DNA of 64,000 bases, from NCBI GenBank assembly GCA_019096065.1, contig JAGUCH010000007.1, positions 4,238,501 to 4,302,500 on the forward strand, in the 5' to 3' direction. Made by a program: the position numbers and the translations under genes. The notes beneath the pieces are model-generated. The model saw only the letters and a list, made by a program, of their open reading frames with translations, did no database searches and was not told the DNA's origin. The stretch is from Paracyclopina nana (Eukaryota; Arthropoda; Copepoda; Cyclopoida; Cyclopettidae). This document shows, one piece after another, positions 16,601 through 25,500 of the stretch (positions are counted from its first letter, which is position 1; the number at the start of each line of letters is the position of its first letter).

Positions 16601-18537
16601 AATTCATACCGACACCATTCTATCAAGTCGGATTTCTCAGCTACGGTGCTTTCGTGAATGCTCACTATTCTGACAAGCATATCCTCCACGTTGACAATGA
16701 GGCTGTCGAGGCCAATCATTTCGGCACACAATGCAGCGACACTGTCCGTGGTCATTAGGCTCGTTTCCACTTGCGAGGAGTCTCCGAGGCTGAAACTGAT
16801 CTCCAGCTCGTGCACAATGTTGGAGCATTCAATCTCCTTCACCATGGCATCGAACTCCTCCTCATTGAGGAGCGGATCGTCGATATTCGGCCAGTAGCCT
16901 TCATTTTGCAGAATCACCGAGGCATTGTAGATTTGCAGCAGGATTTCCCTGCGCGTGGAAAACGTCTTATTGCCAATGTAGCTGACTGAAATGTTGCCAA
17001 TGCGATTGTGGCTGATCATCATGGTGTCCGCGAAAGCTTTGCCAAAGTGCTTGAACAGCTTGGCAGTCACGTTTTCCACCGAGGCATTGCCCACCTTGAT
17101 GTACACCCTGAGGTCCAGTTGCACCTTGGAGCTGATTGGCACCGGGTTGGGCTCCAAGAGGTTCGAGGAGGAGCCATTGGAGGCCAAATCCACGCAGGAA
17201 AGATGGCCGAGGTCGAATCTGGAGCTGCAGTAAATGGCTCTGCAGAGCTGCGAAAACGGATCCCAGATCTCGTAGGGCTGGCAATTGTGCTCGCTGTTCT
17301 CGGCGTAGTACAAAAAGTGCTTGTCCACGAAGCCAAAGTTGATGAGGATGCTGATAGACTCGGGCGTGTATTTGAAGGTGTTTTTGATCATGGTCTCTTG
17401 AAACTCCTTCTGGGTCGCATTCTTGTCAATGACTCCGGAGAAGCCGATTCCCCCAGTCCTGAGCAGGCCCGAATAATCATAGTGGTGGCAAAAAGTGTTA
17501 TTGATCCAGTCTTGGTTGCTGAGATCGCAGGCGGCGCAGTCTCCGTTTTTGTAGCTGGTTGCTTGGCCATCTTTGATGTGGACTACAGGATATTGGTAGG
17601 ATTGGCACGCCTGCAATTCCAGCGAGGTTTTCATTTTCTCCGACTCTGGCTTGCAGTCCTTCAGGTTGGGGATGCAAGGCCGGATGTTGGCAGTCAAGTG
17701 CTTGTAAATGTCATCCTCGCCGAAAGCCTCCCAGCAGATTTTGCAGTAGGCATTTTGAAAAATGACTTTGCCTTTGTAGGCTCGGCTGCTGGGGTCGTCA
17801 ATGTAGCTGCACAAAAATCCGTACGTGTCACCTTTCGGGTAAGAGTCTGGGCACGCGGAAATGCCGTATGAGGCTGTCATGGTCATCTGAATATGCAGAG
17901 AAAATGAATCTATTAAGATTGTCCAATTGTACGCACACTACATGGATACATCATGCAATAATAGTGAATTATTAGGCAACCTTCGTGAGATATTTCCGGC
18001 TTGCTTCACATGCTTTTTAATGTAGTTAAGCAGCCTAGTCTAGCAGGGAAGCAAAACCCAAGAGTAATTTGAGCTAAGTGGTTCTCAGCTTGGAAAGCTG
18101 GACAACTTCTAGAAACTTGGTAGTTCTGTTTTGTCCGCTAGATGGCGCCACCGTCTTACCTGCGCGGCAGAGGGCTGATAATCGACTGTTTTCAAGCACT
18201 TGAAATGCCCATGGTTGTAGATGAATGATGGCAATTGAGCATGTTGGCATTCGGAGTAGAAGTCCCTGCAGCAATCTCTGAAAAGTGGGCACAATTCATC
18301 GCACGAGCATTTGAAGCCCCCGCCAGCCTCGTAGGTTTGCCCGCATCTGCCAAGGCAACTGGTCCCTTCACACTTGTTCCAATCCTCACCAGAGCCTTCA
18401 TGGAAAGTCCTCAATAATTACGATATGGCCTTGTCAAGCTACAAATACTACTATATGCTGAGTTGCTACATACCTTGGCTTGAGAAAATTGCCAGAAAGG
18501 ACATCAGAATAAGATGTGACGCATCAGCAAGGACCAT
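13671..18537 (-). CDS. Family-B-like (methuselah/adhesion-type) GPCR with somatomedin-B domain
   Basis: A predicted 986-residue cell-surface receptor. Exons: 18474-18537 (signal peptide, SHLILMSFLAIFSS), 18160-18395, 16610-17886, 16438-16543, 14824-15438 and 13671-14333; all phases fit. Exon 2 encodes a somatomedin-B module with eight cysteines (CEGTSCLGRCG ... CSCDELC ... DCC ... C; about residues 27-70). A large, Cys-containing extracellular region with many N-glycosylation sites follows. The seven-helix part starts near residue 690: TM1 LAILSSVLLIASVIGLYL, a TM3-TM4 stretch with WTNVMAWDLYQ, and the C-terminal FNWIFGILTL and GMVICFIFTMNRR blocks. Layout and TM motifs resemble secretin-family receptors of the methuselah/adhesion class. 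I see no clear GPS autoproteolysis motif before TM1, so shedding is doubtful. Ligand unknown. The junction of exons 1 and 2 is my least certain call; it was chosen because the phase closes. Confidence 0.87.
15838..16107. repeat. GC-rich ~20-bp minisatellite in a GPCR intron
   Basis: About 13 degenerate tandem copies of a unit close to GCGCTATTTGGGTGGCGTGC lie in the 999-bp intron between exons 4 and 5 of the minus-strand receptor. Spacing between GCGCTAT-type cores is mostly 18-22 bp. Looser GCGC-rich words extend to about 15,700 on the left and 16,170 on the right. It stands out sharply from the AT-rich surroundings. An ORF of 60 codons crossing it is a by-product of the repeat. Confidence 0.8.
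18140..18148 (+). promoter_or_regulatory. AGATGGCGC, CTCF-like core motif (GPCR intron 2)
   Basis: Exact 9-mer in the context CTAGATGGCGCCACC, which is shared over 12 bases with the copy at 43204. It lies about 12 bp inside the GPCR intron that follows the somatomedin-B exon. Confidence 0.4.
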
Positions 18538-20940
18538 CTTTCTTCCTTTTTCTTCTTTATCTACCTACCTACTACAGACCCCCCAAAACATGCAACGCAC
18601 TCTAATGAAAATGCACTTATAGAAAAGACTGATTCAATGTCCCCATTAATTGGATAATTGGCGCTGTAATTTCCCTTCTTTTTCCTACTTTTTCTTCGGT
18701 TTTTTTTTAGCAAAAATGGGAAATGACATCAGCTACATTTCTCATCAAAAACCTACTCGCGCATATCCTGCACAAAATTCTCCCCAAGCTAATATTTAAA
18801 CTCGCCCTTTGAGTCGACTCAATTCTGAGGTCTAATTTCAGCGTAAAGACAACTTTCGGCTGAAATGATATCCTAAATCTTGCCAGAACTTGCTAATTAA
18901 GGTACTTAAACGTGAACTCTGCAAGTATAATGACTGGAGAAAGTTTTGTAGGATAAAGACAATGACTTCTTTGTCAATTAACTCCAAGTTGATATGTTGT
19001 TTTGCGGGGTCTGTCACCAAAAAGATGCATCAATCACTCGGTGGCAATTGCCGCTTTTCGCTTTGCTAGCTCGCAAGTAACTAGTTGAAATTACTTTCCT
19101 TTTGGTCCTATCTCTTCTGCATTGTACACTTCTGTTGAAGTGCCTCTTAATAATGTTAATGGATCGAGATGGATCAGCAAATATTCGTGAAAGCAAAAAA
19201 CGAGCAGAAATGATGATAAGCAATTTTCTCGAATGTGGAAGTAGGAATATGACATTTTATCCTTGCAATAAACCCTGAGCTGAATTTGCACTAAAAGAAT
19301 GGACTCGAATGTTTATTATAGAGTCATTGCGAGCCTGAATGAGGAATTGCAATTACAATTGGCAGGAATTATTAAGGTCTTACTACATATAGGGAATTCC
19401 TTTGAAGGTACTACGTACAGGGGAAGCAAAAAGGCAATTAAGAATGATAAAATTGGAACCTGTCATTTCATAGATAATTAACTTTCTTTCAATTTTCCTG
19501 ATGCAAGATGAAATTGGTTGTAGCAAACATGTGTACCCGTGGACTAAGTAAGGATTTGGCCGCTCATAAGAAATACACCTAATGGTTTGCTTTTGGACCT
19601 CAGCCAAGAATACACAGATATACTGCGACTAGATCAGTTGGTGCCCAAACAGGAATTTTCATCTGTGGGATTGAATACGACTGCCATAATGGTAATAGTT
19701 CGGTACGTGGTTAGTGGGCCAATATCACAGGCCCCAGATGAGGAAAATACATCTATATCATAAATCAGGATACAGAATACATCGATTCACCTCTAATGCT
19801 TGGGTATCAGCTCTAATTTGTACTTGAAATTATTAGCATGGTAGAATCATATGATGAGCCTTTTTAATTAATTCAACAATTTCAAAGTTTTTGAGCAGGA
19901 CCATTAATTTTTGCGTACTTTGGTAATTTTGCCAACATCGAATCTCTTGATACTACGAGCATGTGCACTTCTTAATGATGGATAGTTTGGTATGCAAATC
20001 TTCCCACGGATGCCTAGTAAATGCAATGCATCACTTATAAACGCCAAAAAGGACTTCAAGCTATCCATCTTGGTTAGTTCAACTGAATATCAGAGAGAGC
20101 GGCAATCTTGGCTAGCTGAGATCATCGCGAGCCCTCCAAAATTTGCAAAGGTCGAACTTATTTACTTGGCGAGGTGGAGTGACAGATTTCCTAAAAATTG
20201 CGCCACCTATGACTTCGACCAGAGTTTCGACCTTTGCAATCTGCTCAGCAATGTGCGCTTGATGATTGCCGCTCTCTCTTATAATAAAGTTGAACTAATC
20301 TTGGTGGTGACGCCCAAATTGAATTTGCGGCGTCGCAACAATTGCGTACAGTCTCTCGCAACCTTAGCTGACTTTTCAGGTAAACAAAAAAATGAGTAAG
20401 AGTACGAGTTTGCAATGAATGACGAGAGTGTGTTTGATTGAGGTAAGCAAGCTCTCTCAATTAAGGCAAAAGATGCTGTTTACATTTGCGGTCCCAAAAG
20501 GCTGATATACGTACATTTATATAATTGGCTTTGCTCAAATGGTGGTCTTACGCAATGATACCAAATCTTATTTGAAATATTCTTACGTTATCTATATATA
20601 ATAACAGTTAATATTCCTGGGTTGCTGCTCATTGCGTAAGATGTGCAGAATGCGTATATAATAAGCTTTTCAATAACGTCATAGCTATATGAGGCAGAAA
20701 AAGCAATCATAAATGGAACCCCCCAATTTTCCATACGCATACGAAAAAAAGTCATAAAGAAGAAGCAACTTTTTTACCAGGTGAAAAATAACCTAAATTA
20801 AGACGACTCTGTTTTTGTTACGTACTCACAAAATTGGATGCAGTCATAGCAAGTGCTTTATTTTTATTTTCCATTCAAATGGATGCATATTTAGAGATGT
20901 AAGAGCTTTTTTCACCATTTAACGCACATACTTGAAAGTT
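18538..20940. other. Intergenic region between the GPCR and the allatostatin gene
   Basis: About 2.4 kb of AT-rich DNA upstream of the minus-strand GPCR and downstream of the minus-strand allatostatin gene. A plus-strand ORF at 19992-20399 (135 codons, ATG start, possible donor TCAG-GTAAAC at 20380) has no recognisable domain, and no partner exon was found; I treat it as probably chance. A poly-T tract and AT-rich words are present but no structured repeat. Confidence 0.45.
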
Positions 20941-22363
20941 TTAGAAGCAAGTGACAGCATTCATGAAGCATTTGGAGTAAGTTTTCCCCCGAATGTATCG
21001 GTTTCCCCTGCGATTCAGCCGCTTCTAAATCGGAAGATGTACATGAAGTGGAAAAAAACGTTTTATAGCAAATAGATGGAAAATGTCACGAAAATTGGAT
21101 TTACCCCATCAACCAGGTCCAATAAGGCATTACCACCACCTTCTTCATTTTCGTCGTCAAGTGGTTTTCCAGCCACATTATACATCAATCTGTCGAGGAG
21201 CATGGCGGATCTTTTGTTCAGTGCTATCAACTGAAAAACCAATTTGTGAGACACTCAACAACTGGGATTTGGCCTTCCTTGTATAGCACAATAAGTAGTA
21301 TTTTCCTTGTTACGTACTATATCCAAGCATTAAGTGGTTTTTTGGCTAAATTACACAATAAGAGTATCTCAAGTATGTCCTACTTAACGATTTTTGGAGC
21401 CAGATTTGTTGCTAATACAGATAAAAAAGGAAGAAGTAACCTTTGAAATAATGGCAACAAGCAGCATCTATGTATAAGTTAACAGATGATGCCTAATTGC
21501 CATTTAAAGTTTACAATTGATTGTCGACATTTGCTTTCTAATTTAGTAGCATGACAACACATAAGGGAAATGTGCTTTTTGTGACGAAATTGGATTACTT
21601 TTTTTCATGCCTTCAAGATCAAGAGTAATTTCCCCCGAAAAAAAGTACGGCCTTTGGGCCTTTAGCGCAGAGCATCATAGAGCACTCAGGTGTCTTACTC
21701 TAGTACAAAGCTAGGCACATTACACAATTACTTCTGATGTTGCATTTTCAGGAGCAGAGGCTTGAAAGGACAGCTTTCATAATAGCACACTTGGCCTCCT
21801 ATTGACCTTAGCTATTTCAAATGTTGGTGCGAAAAAAAGCTGAAAAAAGCCACTACATGATAATAATAAAATGACCTCTTGTCTAAGTGTGTTGCAAGTG
21901 CTACAGTGTTTGTGCCTCTGACTTGGAAACTTGTGAAGTCTGTTCTAACAAGAGGAGTAGAAGAAAAGTTTCCTCTTTTTTCTTTCTTTGACTAGAATGG
22001 CTATAGAGAATCTTGAGAGAGAAAAAAATTAATTTCCCCAACTTTTTGAGCTTCTTCTTCTGTTCAAGAGTGGTCACAGAGAGGAACTCTTGCCAAATCA
22101 TTCTTACATAAGCAAAACTATTGCAATTCGAGCGTTTTCCCGCTAAAATAAGGGATGGCGCCACTGTCAAGGCGGGACCAGTTCCCAGAAGTTCATTTTT
22201 ATTTACTCTGGGGTTTTAGGCATTTTTTGACAAGCTCCGCGCTTGTTTTGACCAATCTCATACTTACATCTCCTCTCGTCTTGTATCCATCAGCTCTGGT
22301 GAGGAGGCAAAGCAAGAAGGCCAACAAGGGAATGCCGACAACGAGGCGTTTGCAAGTTTTCAT
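20941..22363 (-). CDS. AstC: C-type allatostatin (AST-C family) neuropeptide precursor
   Basis: A 101-residue preprohormone in three in-phase exons: 22268-22363, 21105-21230 and 20941-21024. Exon 1 is a signal peptide (MKTCKRLVVG then PLLAFLLCLLTRADG). Exon 2 has a dibasic site followed by KRSAMLLDRLMYNVAG, a spacer type I recall from arthropod AST-C precursors. Exon 3 begins KR, has a further RR, and ends KTYSKCFMNAVTCF then stop. The terminal C-x6-C with NAVTCF is the AST-C signature: a disulphide ring, and no Gly, so the C-terminus is free rather than amidated. AST-C peptides act through somatostatin-like receptors and inhibit juvenile hormone release or muscle in arthropods. Met replaces the usual Phe/Tyr at ring position 3 (CFM for CYF). 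Introns are 80 and 1,037 bp. The gene lies 138 bp downstream of the 5-HT1 receptor stop on the same strand, with its own TATA box. Confidence 0.88.
22153..22161 (+). promoter_or_regulatory. GGATGGCGC, one-mismatch CTCF-like motif
   Basis: The extended form GGATGGCGCCACTGTC shares GATGGCGCCAC with the sites at 18140 and 43204. It lies in intron 1 of the allatostatin gene. Confidence 0.25.
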
Positions 22364-22415
22364 GACGGCTGCATAAGCTCAACTGGTTCTACTTAATGAT
22401 ATATTGGCTCTCACT

Positions 22416-22423
22416 CTATATAG
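22416..22423 (-). promoter_or_regulatory. TATA box of the allatostatin gene
   Basis: CTATATAG lies 53 bp upstream of the allatostatin ATG (22363) and inside the 138-bp gap after the 5-HT1 receptor stop codon. Initiation about 25-30 bp downstream, near 22390, would give a leader of roughly 30 nt. The word is its own reverse complement; orientation is assigned from the gene. Confidence 0.5.
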
Positions 22424-22501
22424 TAGTAGTTCTACATAATAGCATAGAAACACTTAAACACATTTTCAGCTAGCTATGATGACATGTCTATGGTTTCAGC
22501 C

Positions 22502-25500
22502 TCACTGCAGGTGTCTGGGTCGGTGATTGAGTACGTGCGACTTCCCGCAGAGAATGCGTTTGAATGCAGTGCGGAATTCGGGGCTGAAGATCGTGTAAAT
22601 GATGGGGTTGAGGGTGGAGTTGAACCAGCCGAGCCACAGCAGGAAGCTGACGAGGTGCTCGTTGAAGTGCCAACTCTTGAAGAAGGCCATGAACAAAGCG
22701 AGGATGAAAAAGGGCAGCCAGCACGCGATGAACGCTCCAGTGACGATGGCCAGCGTTTTCGCCGCCTTCCGCTCGCGTTTCACCTCCAATGACACGTGCT
22801 TTTTGCTCGCATGGCTCAGCGGACGCTGGGGAGCCACCACGTGGCCGTCACCAGTTTTGCCATTATTTGCGCCATGCAGATGATTCGCCGCTGCCATGGC
22901 CGTGATCTCCGTTTGGCAGCCCTGGCTCACGTATTTGCCGCTGACAGGTAAATTGGAGCCCGTGGAGAGCTCGGGCTCCACCACGGCCTCGAGGTCCTCC
23001 TCGATGCGGGAAATGGGCTGGCCTTTGCCGGATGCGCTCTGCTCCACCACGATCTTCTTGGCCGAGCTCAGGTCCACGTTGGCCTTGGCTGCCAGCCTCT
23101 TCCGGAGCCGCGTGCGAGCTGTCATGAAGATCTTCCAATAGAGCAGCAGGATGATGACGAGCGGAACGTAGAAGGTGGACATGGTGGCGAAAATCTGGTA
23201 GCCAATGTCCTGGCTCACCATGCAAATCTTGTCGACGTTGACGCGGTGCTCGAAATTCGGGTCCTTCCAGCCGAACAGAGGCGCCAGAGAGACGGTGATG
23301 GAGATGCACCAAATGAGGAAGATCATGGTGCCAATGGTGCGACAAGTGCGCGAATGAATGTAGTGGACTTGAGTCACGGCCCAGTACCTTGGAAAACAGG
23401 AGTACATCATTATACAGATAACTATAACAGGGAAATTGAGAAGAGCCTTTTTTCTTCTCGGCCGTGTAAAAAGACCCTTAATTCTAGTGAACGTGCAGTA
23501 GCCGATATTCAATGAAGAAGAGCCTTTTTCCTCCTACTCCTCCATTTTTTCCCAATATAAGCGGGGGATTTTTAAAGTCTCAAAAAGTCTGAGTAGGAGG
23601 ATCTGCTTATAATTAGAGCTCTTTCGCTTCAATGAAAATTCTGAAGCTCATCAAAATTATGAGAATGCAGTTTGTATCAAACGGTTGAAGCACACCGTAA
23701 GAAATGCTCAATTTTTGTTGGAGTAGAATATAATTACGTATATCAATCAATGATTGGCATATAAATACCAAGGCAATGTAAGCGCAAAAACATTTGTTTC
23801 TTCATGCTCTGTGTTTTTCAATATTAATTGAACCAGTATCCCATTAATTATGCGTAGGAGTCGCAATAATGAAACCGCAATGTCAATTAAAAATGCTAAA
23901 AATGTCGGGAAAGTGCTGGCGCAAATAATTTGGCTACGAGGTAAATGCTATAATACCTTTAGCTCACATACGATACTCTCAATTGTGTCTGATCACCTTA
24001 CAAAATAGCTGAAAGAGGCAAAGTCCCTTTCAGCCGAATTCTCCTTTTACCTACTTATTTCGGTACGACGAAAAAGGCTCTTTAGTATATTCTTTCAGAC
24101 AGGCGGGACACGTTTTTTGGCCTCAAAACCACGTGCCACTCGCATCAGCTCAAAATTAAGCTCTTCTAAAGGATGAGACAAGATTGCTGACGAATTTGGG
24201 CATTCTACTACCAGAAAGCCACGAAGGAAATAATCGTAGCTTGTCTGCTTTCTTAATAGAGAAAGCGGAGCTCTCTCTGAAAATGACGAAAAATGAGCGC
24301 TATGTCAATTGAAAAGTAATGGTCATTCGTGTACTACACCATTCTACATAGTACATATATTCTGCTATGCTATATGTGTGTTCAGCTTTGCCATGGAAAC
24401 TTGGCCAACTTTTTTAACTCTCCAGAGAAATGGCCTTTTACGGTTTCTACGTGAGTTTTGCCAATGCAAGGACGATCCCATATATTATTCAAATTGGTGA
24501 TCCAAATAAGAGGGGCGAAGAAAAACCCAGACTGGCTAATGCAGTATCTATTAAAAATTGGCCAAGGGCTGGAGGACGACGGCCTCCTCGCGTAGGACGT
24601 TGCTTCTAATTGGCTCACTTGTCATTGCAATGTTTGCCAATTGTCAAACTCAGCTCCCAGCTAATTCGTGTTTGGCAAATACTGTTATGAGGCGAGGCAA
24701 TTAGGGCTTTTCTAGCACACGCATTATTGCATTGAAAAATTGAGGTAATTGTCACTTTTGGGCTCGTAAAGCTGACATTGCCAGCCGCTTTGTTTACATT
24801 ATTGCCCGCGCGCACGGGTCACGCTCGGAATGTAAACAAATCAAAAACTCTGCTCAATATTGAAGAGTGATGCATTTTCGAAGTGAATTTGGTGCACGCT
24901 TTTTAAAATTGTCAGATTCCTCAACTATAGAAGGGTCTCAGCTGAATTTTTGCATCAATAGAGTGGGTCTCTCTACCTGCAACGTGTGCAACATTTAAAA
25001 TGGCTCCTTTTTTAAAAAAGGTAAGGGCATTAGCTCGAGCAAACTCTTAGCTCAATCAAGCAAAAAATGGCTTTTCCCCCTTACAAAGTGGATATATTTT
25101 ATGCAAGCAAATTGGGTAAATCTCCTTACATTGGTTCATTCTAAGCGTGTTTTATATCTGTTTGAAGGTAACCTGGATTTTTTTCACTGGCTTTCCAAAT
25201 CCATTCATGGCGCGAGTTTGGTTTATTTAAAAGCTACGAGATAATTCAATAATACCTGTCAATTGCAATTGCCACCAGATGTAGGATGGAGGCTGTGCAA
25301 CACAAAACATCACTGGAGGTCCACATATCACAGAGTTTGGGCCCGAAGGTCCACGAATGACTTATCTGAAAATGCATTGCATACGGGTCAATATAACAAG
25401 TTGTGCGACATAATTAACAGGTCATTCGTGATTTTAGCTTCAACTGCGCTTGCTGTTAGGATCACTACACATTTTGCTCTCAGTAAAAGAAAGCACTTTT

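Noticed and set aside
17008-17871. Long plus-strand ORF (287 codons)
   Set aside because: It is the antisense shadow of the large extracellular exon of the minus-strand GPCR, which is supported by splice phases and glycosylation sites.
19992-20399. 135-codon plus-strand ORF in the gap before the allatostatin gene
   Set aside because: No domain, no partner exon, and codon use like chance; kept only as a note.
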